A stretch of DNA of 64,000 nucleotides from CAVWGP01 sp963754645 (GCA_963754645.1 CAVWGP010000012.1:806001-870000); one strand, 5' to 3'; counted from the first letter of the stretch, positions 16,715 through 26,862 are shown. Notes: generated by a model not told the origin, from the sequence alone. Made by a program: numbers and translations.

Positions 16715-19700
16715 ATGAAGTGTTCGAAATGCGGGCAAGAAAATCGCGCCGGGGCGAAATTCTGCTCGGAATGCGGCGCGCACTTGGTGTCGGTTTGCGC
16801 CAACTGCGGAGCCCAGCTTTCGCCGAACTCCAAATTCTGCTCGGAGTGCGGTCATCCGGCGGGCCCGGCGACGCCATCGAAATCGTCGGCGGCGGCGCGT
16901 TTCAGCGCGCCGGAGTCGTACACGCCTAAGCACCTTGCCGAGAAAATCCTGACGACGAAGGCCGCGCTCGAAGGCGAGCGCAAGCAGGTCACGGTGCTCA
17001 TCGCCGACGTAAAGGGCTCGATGGAACTATTCGCCGACCGCGATCCCGAAGACGCCAGGAAGCTCCTCGATCCCGTTCTCGACCACATGTTGGAGGCCGT
17101 TCACCGTTTCGAGGGTACTGTCAACCATGTCCTGGGCGACGGAATCGTGGCTCTGTTCGGGGCACCGCTCGCCCACGAGGACCACGCGGTCCGCGCCTGC
17201 TACGCCGCGCTTCGGATGCAGGAAAACGTGAAGCACTACGCGGAGGGTGTTCGTCGCAGCGAGGGTATCCCGATCCAGATCCGCATCGGCCTCAATTCGG
17301 GCGAGGTCGTGGTGCGCTCGATCGCGAGCGACCTCAAGATGGACTACACCGTGGTGGGCCAGACCACGAACGTGGCCGCACGAATGGAGCAGATGGCGGT
17401 GCCCGGGTCGATCCTCATCTCCTCCGACACGCTGGCACTGGCCGAGGGCTATGTTCAGGTCAAGCCGCTCGGCCCGTTGAAGGTCAAGGGGCTTGAACTC
17501 CCGCTCGATGTCTTCGAGGTGACGGGAGCGGGCACGGTGCGCTCGCGCATGGAAGCGGCTGCGGCGCGTGGGCTCACCCGATTCGTCGGCCGCGAGACGG
17601 AGCTCCAGACCCTCAACCGAGCCCTCGACAAGGCACGTGCCGGCCGCGGCCAAGTGGTAGCCCTCGTCGGGGAGCCTGGCGTGGGCAAGTCGCGGCTATT
17701 CTGGGAGTTCATTCACTCTCATCGGACCCACGGTTGGCTCGTCCTTGAGGGCGGCACGGCCTCCTACAGCAAATCCACCGTCTATCTACCCGTGATCGAC
17801 CTTCTCAAGGGATATTTTCAAATCGAGCCGCGTGACGAGCCACGCAAGATCCGGGAAAAGGTAACGGGAAAAATCTTTTCCCTGGACAGGACGCTTGAGC
17901 CCGGCCTACCCGCCTTCCTAACTCTCCTCGACGTGCCGGTCGACGATCCCCAGTGGCAGGCCCTCGATCCGCCGACGCGCCGTCAACGGACGCTCGACGC
18001 GCTCAAGCGCCTGCTGCTGCGAGAGAGCCAGGTCCAGCCCCTCGGCTTGGCCCTGGAGGATCTTCATTGGATCGATTCCGAGACGCAGGGGTCTGCTCGA
18101 TAGCCTGATCGAGAGCATGCCGACGGCCTCCCTGCTGCTCCTCGTGAACTACCGACCCGAGTACCAGCACGCCTGGGGCGGGAAGAGTTACTACACCCAG
18201 CTGCGCATCGATCCCCTGCCGCCCGAAAGCTGCGAGGACCTGTTGCAAGGCCTCCTTGGCGCCGACGAAAATCTGCGGCCTCTCAAGCAGCACCTGATCA
18301 AACAGACGCAAGGGAACCCCTTCTTCCTCGAGGAGAGCATCCGGACCCTGGCGGAGACGAAGGTTCTCGTCGGTGAACGGGGCGCCTATCGCCTGGCCAA
18401 ATCGCTTGCTGGCATCCAGGTGCCGGCCACGGTCCAGGCCATACTGGCGGCGCGCATTGACCGGCTGCCGCCGGATGAAAAGCGCCTGCTCCAAGCCGCC
18501 GCGGTGATCGGCGTCGACGTGCCTTTCTCGCTCCTAGCGGCGATTGCCGAGCTAAGCGACGAGGCCCTGCAGCGCGGGCTCGCGCACCTGCAGTCGGCAG
18601 AGTTCCTGTATCAGTCTCGCCTGTTCCCGGATGTCGAGTACACCTTCAAGCACGGGCTGACCTACGAGGTGGCCTACGGCAGCCTGCTGCACGAGCGGCG
18701 GCGAGCCCTGCACGCGCGGATCGTCGAGGTCATCGAAGCGCTCTATCCTGATCGTCTTACCGAGCAAGTGGAGCGACTGGCCTATCACGCGGTCAGGAGC
18801 GAGATTTGGGAGAAAGCGGTGCGATACCTTTCCCAAGCCGGCGCGCGGGCGTTGGACCGGTCGGCGCATCGAGAAGCGGTACCCTACTTCGAGCAGGCGC
18901 TGGCGGCGTTGACGCATCTCCCCGCGACGCGCGAAACGCGCGAGCAAGGCGTCGATCTTCGGCTCGGCCTCAGGAACTCGCTCGTCCCGCTCGGGCAATT
19001 CGAAGCCGTGCTCGGGCATCTCCGTGACGCGGAGAATCTGGCCTCCGGGCTCGACGATCGACTACGGCTCGCGCGCGTGTCTGTGGCGACCAGCCACCAT
19101 TTCCTGCTGACCGGAAACGCGGAAGAATCTCACAGGTCCGGCAAACGCGCCTTCGATATTTCCGAGCTGCTTGGCGATGTCTCTCTAAAGGTCGCGGTGA
19201 ATCTCTACCTTGGAGCGGCCTGTCTCGGCCTGGCCGAATTCCGCCAAGCTGAAGAGCATCTCGGGAGGACCGTCGGATTGCTCGAAGGCGATCTGGTTCG
19301 TGAGCGCTTCCGGCTGCACGGGTTCCCAGCCGCGATCGCCCGCAGCTACTTGGCCTGGGCGCTCGCCGAACGCGGCGAATTCGACGAGGCGATTGCCCGC
19401 GGGCAGGAGGGCGTCGACATAGCGGATGCAGCGCACCACGCGTACAGTTTGGCCTACGCATGCTGGGGACTCGCGCTTGCGCACGTCGTGCGGGGTGACC
19501 TCGCCGAGGCAGCGCGTGTGCTGGAGCGCGCCGCGACCCTGGTTCGCGAATGGAACATTCCACTCATTGGCGCGCTTGTATCGGGGCTCCTCGGTCTCGC
19601 CCGCGCGAGATCGGGACGCGCCGCGGATGCCGTCGCGCTTCTTGAGGAAGCCGCAACAAACTATGAGAATTCGTTCGGGAGAGGCGTCTGGCATTCGCTG

Positions 19701-20096
19701 AACGTCATCTGGCTGGGCGAGGCCCTCTTGCTGTCGAACCGACTGGACGACGCGCGCTCGACCGCCGAGCGAGTCCTAGCGCTGACTCGCACGTTGAAGC
19801 ACCGCGTCTGCGAGCCGTGGGCCCTCCGACTTCTCGGCGAGATTGCCGCCCGCCGCGCTGCCCCCGAATTTGGGATTGCCGAAGGCTACTACCGGCAGGC
19901 GCTCGCGCTCGCCGCGGAACTCGGGATGCGCCCCCTCGTCGCAAACTGCCACCTCGGCCTCGGCATGCTCTTCCGTCGCGCTGGCAAACGGCAGGAGGCG
20001 GATGAGCACCTCGCCACGGCGACCGCGCTGTGCCGCGAGATGAATATGCAAGGATGGTTGCAGCAGGTGGAGGCGGAAACGCGTCAATGGGGTTAA
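16715..20096 (+). CDS. Class III adenylate/guanylate cyclase with zinc ribbons, AAA ATPase and TPR region (frame broken near 18088)
   Basis: A large signalling protein of 1126 residues after correction. It opens with two zinc ribbons (Cys 3, 6, 17, 20 and Cys 28, 31, 42, 45). A class III cyclase domain follows at about residues 90-270: both metal-binding aspartates are present (IADVKGSM and GDGIVALFG), as are the Asn and Arg of TTNVAARM. A STAND-type ATPase begins with Walker A GEPGVGKSR near residue 319, and helical TPR-like repeats fill the C-terminal half. The frame shifts at the GGGG 18088-18091; removing one G joins DSETQG to LLDSLIESMPTASLLLLVNY. The catalytic residues suggest an active cyclase. 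Its effector is unknown. Confidence 0.88.
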
Positions 20097-20166
20097 GCGT
20101 GCCGCGGGCAGACGCCGATAGCCGCCGCGCCGTCGGCGCGCATATTTTGCTACTGCCGAGCGCCGC

Positions 20167-20226
20167 GCTCGGGCATATTCAATCGTAACTTTCCAACGGA
20201 GCCCATCATGAACGAATCCGCCCCGC
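20167..20226 (+). repeat. 60-bp direct repeat, left copy (duplicated aminotransferase leader)
   Basis: These 60 bases match 21412-21471 with three differences. The repeated unit contains the ribosome site (ACGGAG), the start codon and the first codons (MNESAP) of the aminotransferase gene at 21453. In this left copy the frame from ATG 20208 ends soon after and runs into the opposite-strand ABC binding-protein gene, so it is a non-functional remnant. The two copies flank that gene. Confidence 0.9.
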
Positions 20227-20252
20227 ACCCGCGGGAGACTTGCGCGGCCCGC

Positions 20253-21242
20253 TTATTCGATCACCTCGTCGGCGCGGGCGAGCAGCATCGGCGGCACGGT
20301 GAGACCGAGCGCCTTGGCGGTATTTAGATTTATGACGAACTCGTATTTTGTAGGCTGTTGAATTGGCAAGTCGCCCGGCTTCTCGCCTTTGAGGATGCGG
20401 TCGACATATGCCGCCGCGGCTCGATACAGTTCAAGATTGTCGGCTCCGTAGGAAATCAAACCGCCCGCGGCCGCAAAAAAACGGTAGGGATAAACGGCCG
20501 GCAAGCGGTGCCGTGCCGCTACGGCCACGAGCCGTTGCAGATGAGCCGACGTGAAGGCGTCCGGCAACACAATCAGACCGCCATTGCCCGCGCGCGCGAA
20601 CGTATCGCTCGCGGAATCGATTTCCGCGGCGCTACGAACCGGGCTTGTGCTCAGGACAATGCCGAATTGCGCCGCCGCCGCCTCGACGGGGCGCAACAAC
20701 GAAGGGGCGTATGTTGCCGTGTCCGGATTGAAAATGATCGCCACGCGGGTTACGCTAGGCGCGATCTCCTTGAGGATTTCGAGCCATTTGCCGCTCATGG
20801 AGAACTCGAAATTGGTGAACCCGGTGACGTTGGCGCCTGGGCGCGCAAGGCTCGCAACCAAACCACTGCCAAGCGGATCGAATACTTGCGCGAACACGAT
20901 CGGTATGGTCGCGGTCAATTGCATTAGAGCGGCTACAACCGGTGTGCTATTCGCCAAGATTAAATCCGGGGCGATGCCGACGAGCTTCGCCGCGTGAGAT
21001 TTGACCAGGTTGGCATCGCCAGCCGCCCAACGATATTCGACGCGCAGGTTGCGCCCCTCGGCCCAACCCAGTTTTCCAATGGCTTCCTGAAAGGCTTTGA
21101 CGCGGGCCTTCCCCTCGGCGTCTTCGGCGACGCCCATCAGCACGCCAATGCGGCGCACGCGATCGGCCTGCTGCGCACGGGCGGCCAACGGCCAGGCCGC
21201 CGCCGCGCCACCGGCAAACGTGACGAATTCCCGCCGTCTCAT
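20253..21242 (-). CDS. ABC transporter substrate-binding protein, TrpX/PF04392 type
   Basis: A 329-residue secreted binding protein. It starts MRRREFVTFAGGAAAAWPLAARAQQ, a Tat-like signal peptide common to this family in soil alphaproteobacteria. The mature part has VRRIGVLMGVAEDAEGKARVKAFQEAIGKLGW and PDLILANSTPVVAALMQ, the pattern of ABC-type uncharacterised solute-binding proteins of two-lobe type. No permease or ATPase gene lies beside it, so it is an orphan. The ATG at 21242 has a GGGAGG site upstream. It is bounded by two near-identical 60-bp copies of the neighbouring aminotransferase leader and lies opposite to its neighbours, which suggests it was inserted. Confidence 0.9.
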   Translation of the reverse strand: MRRREFVTFAGGAAAAWPLAARAQQADRVRRIGVLMGVAEDAEGKARVKAFQEAIGKLGWAEGRNLRVEYRWAAGDANLVKSHAAKLVGIAPDLILANSTPVVAALMQLTATIPIVFAQVFDPLGSGLVASLARPGANVTGFTNFEFSMSGKWLEILKEIAPSVTRVAIIFNPDTATYAPSLLRPVEAAAAQFGIVLSTSPVRSAAEIDSASDTFARAGNGGLIVLPDAFTSAHLQRLVAVAARHRLPAVYPYRFFAAAGGLISYGADNLELYRAAAAYVDRILKGEKPGDLPIQQPTKYEFVINLNTAKALGLTVPPMLLARADEVIE

Positions 21243-21411
21243 ACCAACGCCCTCCCGGGCTGAGGCCCATATCTTCAATGTTCAAAACGATAGCACGCTG
21301 TGGCCTCCCGGCGCAGGCCATTCCCCGCGGGCGGAATTCAACCTATTGCCGGGCAGAACTCGACAGCCAGCGCGCCCGCGACGTGGATATTTCACTACTT
21401 TTTCGCACCCT

Positions 21412-21471
21412 GCTCGGGCATATTAAATTGTAACTCTCCAACGGAGCCCATCATGAACGAATCCGCCCCGC
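21412..21471 (+). repeat. 60-bp direct repeat, right copy (functional aminotransferase leader)
   Basis: Right member of the 60-bp pair with 20167-20226 (three mismatches). This copy includes the ribosome site and the ATG at 21453 that start the intact class III aminotransferase. Sequence similarity fades quickly on both sides. Confidence 0.9.
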
Positions 21472-22847
21472 GCCGCGGGAATTCGCCCGCCGCGCGCGAT
21501 ATCGCCAGCGTCATCCATCCCTATACCAATCAGCGCGTCCATCAAAAGGACGGGCCGCTCATCATCGAGCGCGGCAAGGGCGTTTATGTCTACGACGACG
21601 CGGGCAACGAATATATCGAGGGCATGGCGGGCCTGTGGTCGGCCGCGGTCGGCTTCGACGAGCCGCGCCTGGTCGAGGCGGCGACGGCGGCGATGACGAA
21701 GCTGCCGTTCTACCACATGTTCACGCACAAGGGTCACATGGCCGCGGTCGAGCTTTCGGAAGTCCTGCTCGACATGGCGCCGGTGCCGATGTCGAAAGTC
21801 TTCTTCGCCAATTCCGGCTCCGAGGCGAACGACACGGCGGTGAAACTCGTGTGGTATTACCACAACGCCATCGGCCTGCCGAAAAAGAAGAAGATCATCT
21901 CGCGCATCAAGGCCTATCACGGCGTCACGGTCGCCGCCGCCTCGCTCACCGGGCTGCCGGCCAATCATCAGGATTGGGATTTGCCGATCGCCAATATCCT
22001 GCACACCGATTGTCCGCATCACTATCGCTTCGGCCTGCCGGGCGAGACGGCGGAGCAATTCGCCACGCGCTGCGCCGACAATCTCGAAAAGCTCATTCTC
22101 AAGGAAGGGCCGGAAACCGTTGCCGCCTTCATCGCCGAGCCGGTGATGGGTGCCGGCGGCGTGCTCGTGCCGCCGCCGACCTATTTCGAGAAAATCCAGG
22201 CGGTGCTGAAAAAATACGACGTGCTGCTGATCGCCGACGAGGTGATTTGCGGCTTCTTCCGCACCGGCAATGTGTGGGGATCGCAGACCTACGATCTGCG
22301 GCCTGACATGCTGAGCTGCGCCAAGGCGCTTTCGGCCTCGTTCCTGCCGATCTCGGCGCTGATGGTGAACGAGAAAATCTGGCAGGGCCTGCTGATCGAG
22401 AGCGACAAGACCGGAACCTTCGGCCACGGCTACACTTATTCCGGCCATCCGGTGGCCTGCGCCGTGGCGCTCGAAGCGCAGAAACTTTACAAGGAGCGCG
22501 GCTATCTCGCCCATGCAAGGCGCCTGGCGGGCCCGTTCCAGAAAAGAGCCGCGGCCCTGCTCGACGAGGAACTGATCGGCGAAGTGCGCGGCGTCGGCAT
22601 GATGGCGGGCGCCGAGATCGTCAAGAACAAGGCGACGCGCGAATCCTTCGCCCCGGTCGGCAAGGTCGGGCGAATGGTGGTGGCGCGGGCGCAGGACAAC
22701 GGCCTGATCGTGCGCGCCATCGGCGACACGATCTCGATCTGCCCGCCGCTCATCATCGACGACGCGCAAGTCGAGGAGTTGTTCGCCCGGCTCAGGAAAT
22801 CGCTGCGCGAGGCGACGGCGCAGGCGAAGAAGGAAGGGCTGCTCTAG
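21453..22847 (+). CDS. Class III aminotransferase (omega-amino acid-pyruvate type)
   Basis: A 464-residue PLP-dependent enzyme of the class III (ornithine/omega-transaminase) group. Diagnostic regions are GMAGLWSAAVGF, FANSGSEANDTAVKL (phosphate-binding), KAYHGVTVAAASLTG, FIAEPVMGAGGV, LLIADEVICGFFRTG with the cofactor-binding Asp, and a Lys-containing segment MLSCAKALSASFLPISAL that holds the Schiff-base lysine. Members move amino groups from omega-amino acids, diamines or amines to pyruvate or related acceptors. The exact substrate cannot be read. The start follows an ACGGAG site. Its stop overlaps the next GTG start (TAGTG at 22845), so the two genes are coupled. Confidence 0.93.
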   Translation: MNESAPRRGNSPAARDIASVIHPYTNQRVHQKDGPLIIERGKGVYVYDDAGNEYIEGMAGLWSAAVGFDEPRLVEAATAAMTKLPFYHMFTHKGHMAAVELSEVLLDMAPVPMSKVFFANSGSEANDTAVKLVWYYHNAIGLPKKKKIISRIKAYHGVTVAAASLTGLPANHQDWDLPIANILHTDCPHHYRFGLPGETAEQFATRCADNLEKLILKEGPETVAAFIAEPVMGAGGVLVPPPTYFEKIQAVLKKYDVLLIADEVICGFFRTGNVWGSQTYDLRPDMLSCAKALSASFLPISALMVNEKIWQGLLIESDKTGTFGHGYTYSGHPVACAVALEAQKLYKERGYLAHARRLAGPFQKRAAALLDEELIGEVRGVGMMAGAEIVKNKATRESFAPVGKVGRMVVARAQDNGLIVRAIGDTISICPPLIIDDAQVEELFARLRKSLREATAQAKKEGLL

Positions 22848-23653
22848 TGTTGCGGCCGCTGCTCGCGCTGGCGCTGCTGCCGGCGGCGGCGGCACAGGCA
22901 CACGCGCAGGACATTTTGTGGAAACAGCTCGAGCCCGGGCTCGAGCTGGCGCGCTTCAAGGCGCTCGACAAGCCCGACACCGGCGACGGGTTCACGACGA
23001 TCCTGCGCGCCGATCCGAAGCGCTTCCGCCTCGTGCTCGTCATGGCGAAGTTCGAAGGCGGCAAGAACCGCACCGCGGCGGAATGGGCGAAGGAAAAAAA
23101 TCTCGCCGCGGCGGTCAATGCCAGCCTGTACCAGGACGACCACAGCACCTCGGTGGGCCGCATGGTCGACGGCGCGCGGGTCAACAATGCAAAGCTCAAC
23201 AATCACCGCTCGGTGCTGGCCTTCAACCCGAGCGGCGGCGACGCGGCGCCGGTGGCCCTGGTCGACCGCGCCTGCGACGGCGATACGGCGCTGCGCCGCT
23301 ATGCGGGGCATGTGCAGAACATCCGCCTGATCGATTGCCGCCGCCGCGTCACCTGGAACGGCACGCTCAACCGGGTGAGCCTGGGCATTCTCGGCCTCGA
23401 CGGCGTGGGGCGCGTCGTCATCGCCTTCTCCGAATCGCCGCACCGCACCGACGATTTCGCCAAGCTGTTGCTGCGCCTGCCGCTCGACCTGCGCCGCGCG
23501 CAATATCTCGAAGGCGGCCGCCCGGCCCAGCTCCATGTCGGCGCCGGCGGCGAGACGGTGTCGGTCAACGGGTTGTGCGGCTCGTTCGCCTGCCTCGGCC
23601 GGCACGGCGACCCGCCGGCGATCCCGAACGTGATCGGATTTGTGCGGCGGTGA
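22847..23653 (+). CDS. Secreted phosphodiester glycosidase family protein
   Basis: A 268-residue protein starting at GTG 22847, which overlaps the aminotransferase stop. An Ala/Leu-rich signal peptide ends near AQAHAQ. The mature part resembles the phosphodiester glycosidase (NAGPA) domain: WKQLEPGLELARF, a region with LAAAVNASLYQDDHSTSVGRMVDG, where the N-A-S-L-Y segment is typical, and C-terminal LHVGAGGETVSVNGLCGS. Members cleave sugar-phosphodiester bonds or bind periplasmic glycans. The pairing with an aminotransferase gives no obvious pathway. A hairpin at 23673-23723 closes the transcript. Confidence 0.8.
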   Translation: MLRPLLALALLPAAAAQAHAQDILWKQLEPGLELARFKALDKPDTGDGFTTILRADPKRFRLVLVMAKFEGGKNRTAAEWAKEKNLAAAVNASLYQDDHSTSVGRMVDGARVNNAKLNNHRSVLAFNPSGGDAAPVALVDRACDGDTALRRYAGHVQNIRLIDCRRRVTWNGTLNRVSLGILGLDGVGRVVIAFSESPHRTDDFAKLLLRLPLDLRRAQYLEGGRPAQLHVGAGGETVSVNGLCGSFACLGRHGDPPAIPNVIGFVRR

Positions 23654-23672
23654 TGGCGGTTTGAGGGAATAT

Positions 23673-23723
23673 AGGGACAACAGGGACGGCAGGGCGCCCG
23701 TCATTGAAGTCCCTGATGTCCCT
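23673..23723. terminator. Hairpin between convergent genes, probable bidirectional terminator
   Basis: AGGGACAACAGGGAC (23673-23687) and GTCCCTGATGTCCCT (23709-23723) pair over 15 bases with one mismatch. Further AGGGAC-like units lie on either side, so longer pairings are possible. The element sits between two genes that converge and is followed on the plus strand by CCCTTTTAAG, a weak T-run. Confidence 0.6.
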
Positions 23724-23740
23724 GAAGTCCAATGTCCCTT

Positions 23741-24523
23741 TTAAGCCCCCCAGGCAAACAACGTCATCGCCAGAATCCCGTAAGCATAAGACGAATGCAG
23801 CTTGCGGCCGTTCTCGCCGGGCTTGGCGGCGCCGAGGGCGACGTATAGCGGCAGGAAATGTTCGTCAGTGGGATGGTTGCGCGCGGCTTCGGGTGCGCGC
23901 TTGCGATAATCGAGCAGCGCCGCGCGGTCGTCGCGCTCCACCGTTTCGATCAGCCAGCGCTCGAAGGCGGCGACATAGGGCGCCGGCGCGTCGGCGTATT
24001 CGTAGCGGCCGAAATCGCGGAGATTGTGCGTGGCACTGCCGCTGGCGACGATGAGCACGCCTTCGTCGCGCAACGGGCGCAAGGCTTCGCCGAGCTTGAG
24101 ATGATGCGCCGGGCCGAGCCTGGTCTGTACCGATAGTTGCAAAACCGGAATGCCGGCCCCGGGATACATCAGCATCAGCGGCACCCAAGCGCCGTGATCG
24201 AGGCCGCGTTGCGGATCGACGCGGCACGCGAGACCAGCCGCGTGGAGCAATCCGGCGACGCGTGCGGCGAGCGCGGGCGCGCCCGGCGCGGGGTAACGCA
24301 GCCGGTAGAGCGGCGCGGGAAAGCCGTGGAAATCGTGGATCGTTTCGGGCTGGGGCGCGGCGCTGACGCTGGGCGCGTCGGTTTCCCAATGGGCGGAAAC
24401 GCACAGGATCGCCTTGGGCGCCGGCGCCAGTTTGGCAACGGCGGCGATCGCGTTGCGCGCCGGCTCGGGTTCGAGCGGCAGGGTGGGCGCGCCGTGGGTG
24501 ATGAAAAGCGTGGGCAGCGTCAT
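23741..24523 (-). CDS. Class III extradiol dioxygenase, 4,5-DOPA dioxygenase type (YgiD/LigB fold)
   Basis: A 260-residue LigB-superfamily protein. The N-terminus PTLFITHGAPTLPLE holds the first metal-binding His. SAHWETDAPSVS, then a DHGAWVPLMLMYP segment with the second His, and a C-terminal SGSATHNLRDF with another, match DODA/YgiD proteins. Members cleave catechol rings such as DOPA outside the hydroxyls; some act as general aromatic dioxygenases. The gene starts four bases after the stop of the glutathionyl-hydroquinone reductase gene on the same strand, so both are one transcript and may act on quinone or catechol compounds. Confidence 0.9.
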   Translation of the reverse strand: MTLPTLFITHGAPTLPLEPEPARNAIAAVAKLAPAPKAILCVSAHWETDAPSVSAAPQPETIHDFHGFPAPLYRLRYPAPGAPALAARVAGLLHAAGLACRVDPQRGLDHGAWVPLMLMYPGAGIPVLQLSVQTRLGPAHHLKLGEALRPLRDEGVLIVASGSATHNLRDFGRYEYADAPAPYVAAFERWLIETVERDDRAALLDYRKRAPEAARNHPTDEHFLPLYVALGAAKPGENGRKLHSSYAYGILAMTLFAWGA

Positions 24524-24527
24524 GGGG

Positions 24528-25542
24528 TCAGGCCGCCGCTTTGAGCCGGCCGCGATCGTGCGGCGCCGCGAAATCGATCAGCGGGCCCTTTGGCACGATG
24601 CCGGTCGGGTTCACGCCCTTGTGCGAACCATAGTAGTGATTCTTGATGTGATCCATATGCACGGTCGCGGCGACGCCGGGCCATTGATAGAGCTCCTTGG
24701 TGTAGTTCCACAAGTTCGGATAATCGACGATGCGGCGCAGATTGCACTTGAAGTGCCCGACATAGACCGGATCGAAGCGCAGCAGCGTCGGGAACAGGCG
24801 CCAATCCGCCTCGGTGACGCGGTTGCCGGCGACATAGCGCTGGCGCGCCAGCCGCGCTTCGAGCCAATCGAGCGTGTCGAACAAGCGCGGTAACGGCCTC
24901 CTCATAGGCGGCTTGCGCGGTGGCGAAGCCCGCTTTGTAAACGCCGTTGTTGACCGTGTGAAAAACGCGCTCGTTGACCGCATCGATTTCGGCGCGCAAG
25001 GCCGCGGGATAGAAATCGAGCGACGCGGCGCCGACCGCGTCGCCGGCCGCCCCGGCGGCTGCGTCGAACGCGCTGTTGAGCATGCGGATGATTTCGGGCA
25101 ACTCGTTGCTGACGATCGTGTTCTTCTCCTTGTCCCACAGCACCGGCACGGTGACGCGGCCGGAATAGTTCGCCGCCGCCGCCGTGTAGACCTGATGCAT
25201 ATAGCGCGCGCCATTGATCGGATCGGGCACGACGCCGGGGCCGGGCGCGAAGTTCCAGCCCTGTTCCCCCATGTGCCAGTGGACGACGGAGACCGAGATC
25301 GCGGCTTCGAGTTTTTTCAGCGCACGGAAGATCAGAGTGCGATGCGCCCAGGGGCAGGCATAGGACACATAGAGATGATAGCGCCCGGGCTCGGCCTTGA
25401 AGCCGCCGCCGCCGCTCGGGCCCGCGGCACCGTCGCGCGTCACCCAGTTGCGGAATTGCGCCTCGGTGCGGACGAAGCGGCCGCCGGTCTGCTTGGTGTC
25501 GTACCATTGGTCGTGCCACACGCCGTCGATCAGGAGACCCAT
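24528..25542 (-). CDS. yqjG: Glutathionyl-hydroquinone reductase, Xi-class GST (frame broken near 24887)
   Basis: A glutathione transferase of the Xi class (YqjG/ECM4/PcpF). FVRTEAQFRNWVTRDG and YHLYVSYACPWAHRTLIF, with the catalytic Cys in CPWA, are diagnostic, as are HMGEQGWNF and TVPVLWDKEKNTIVSNE. The frame breaks at about 24885-24891: removing one base joins AYEEAVT to RLFDTLDWLEARLARQRYV, and the C-terminal domain with TEADWRLFPTLLRFDPVYVGHFKCN continues to TGA 24528. The corrected protein is 337 residues, normal for the class. It would remove glutathione from glutathionyl-hydroquinones, which fits the ring-cleaving dioxygenase encoded next. Confidence 0.9.
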
Positions 25543-25734
25543 TCGCTACATCCTTTGCCGCATCGATGCCGCCGCCCGCAGCTTAGCGCGTCCACGCGGC
25601 GCGGAAACGAGATTTCCACGACGCTTAATCTTCGTGAAATCGATTAACCTTTTGGTCATACACGGGCTGTTATGGGGAGACAGCCGGAAACTTCAAGCCA
25701 AAGTCGTTGCGGGCCGGCACCGCTGGACGCCCGA

Positions 25735-26862
25735 ATGAACGAATTTGCCCCACGCAATGCGCGGTCCGGGCCACGGCAGCGACGCCGGGCATTGCTTGTT
25801 GCCGAACGGGCCAAGCGATCGGGGCGCGCCATCGAAGATCATGGCGCTTTCGGCATGGCCGCGCCGGCACAGGCCATGTCGCCGCAAGAGGCCGCGTTCC
25901 GCATGGCCTTGGCCAATTGCGATGACGGCCGCGCCAAGCGCGGCATGGATCGCGACCGCAGCTACCGCTCCGCGGCCAAGTGGTTCGAGATGACGCACGA
26001 AATCGAACCGGGCAATCATATCGTGCTCGGCCGTTGGGCCGACATGCTGTGGCATTGGGCCTCGGCCAAGCGCGGGCCGGCCGCCGACCGGCTGTTCAAG
26101 GCCGCTGACGAAAAATTCGCCGCCGCCACGGCGCTCAAGCACGATCAGCCGGCGCTGTGGGCGCAATGGGGCCACGCGCTCGCCGAATGGGCCCGCACGC
26201 GCTCCGGCGCGGAGTCCGACCGATTGCTGCAATTGGCCACCGAGAAGATCGAGACCTGGCATCGGCTCAAGCCGGACAGCCACGCCCCGCTCGTCATCTG
26301 GGCCAATGCCCTTGCCGAGCGCGCCCGCCGCCGCACCGGCGCCGAGGCGGACGAATATTTCAAGGGCGCGGTCGAAAAATTCATCGCCGCGCGCGGCTTG
26401 CGGCCGGAATCGGAGAGCACGCTGTATCATTACGGCGTCACGCTCGCCGATTGGGCGCGGCGCAAGAGCGGGCTCGACGCCGACGAGCTGTTCGCCGCCG
26501 CGGCCGACAAATTCGAGAGCGCGTCGCTGCTCCGCCCGCAGGACGTGACGCTGATGGCGCAATGGGGCGGCGCGCTGTTCGACCGCGGCAAGGAACGGCG
26601 CGGCCTCGAAGCCGCCGTTCTGCTGGAAAACGCCGAAGCCCGCGCCAAGCAGGTCGAGACCCTGGCGCCCGGGCGCGGCGCCATGCTCCTGGCGCGCCTC
26701 GCCGCCTATCGCGGCCACCGGCGCCTGGCCCGGGAATGGCTCGCCACCGCGGCGGCGCACCGCGCCCTGCCCGACCGCAAGGCGCTGGGGTCCGACCCCG
26801 ATCTGCAATCCTTGCACAAGGAAATATGGTTCGTCGCCCTGCTCGGCAAGGCCAAGGTTTGA
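25735..26862 (+). CDS. Protein with five helical repeats of exact 44-residue period (TPR-like)
   Basis: A 375-residue protein, probably cytoplasmic. After a basic N-terminal region of about 45 residues, the rest is made of helix-pair repeats. The aromatic that opens the motif WGHALAEWAR recurs at residues 101, 145, 189, 233 (Tyr) and 277, an exact 44-residue spacing. Each repeat also has the R-R/K-(S/T)G-x-(E/D) turn, a D-x-LF/LL helix and a closing L-x-P. TPR units are usually 34 long, so this is a longer variant, perhaps like Tom20-type or TPR-related proteins. The start is uncertain: ATG 25672, 25735 and 25855 are all in frame. It stands alone before the oxidoreductase gene. Confidence 0.75.
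   Translation: MNEFAPRNARSGPRQRRRALLVAERAKRSGRAIEDHGAFGMAAPAQAMSPQEAAFRMALANCDDGRAKRGMDRDRSYRSAAKWFEMTHEIEPGNHIVLGRWADMLWHWASAKRGPAADRLFKAADEKFAAATALKHDQPALWAQWGHALAEWARTRSGAESDRLLQLATEKIETWHRLKPDSHAPLVIWANALAERARRRTGAEADEYFKGAVEKFIAARGLRPESESTLYHYGVTLADWARRKSGLDADELFAAAADKFESASLLRPQDVTLMAQWGGALFDRGKERRGLEAAVLLENAEARAKQVETLAPGRGAMLLARLAAYRGHRRLAREWLATAAAHRALPDRKALGSDPDLQSLHKEIWFVALLGKAKV

Noticed and set aside
20167..21471. An insertion sequence around the ABC binding-protein gene
   Set aside because: There is no transposase and no terminal inverted repeat, only a long direct repeat that includes a host gene start.
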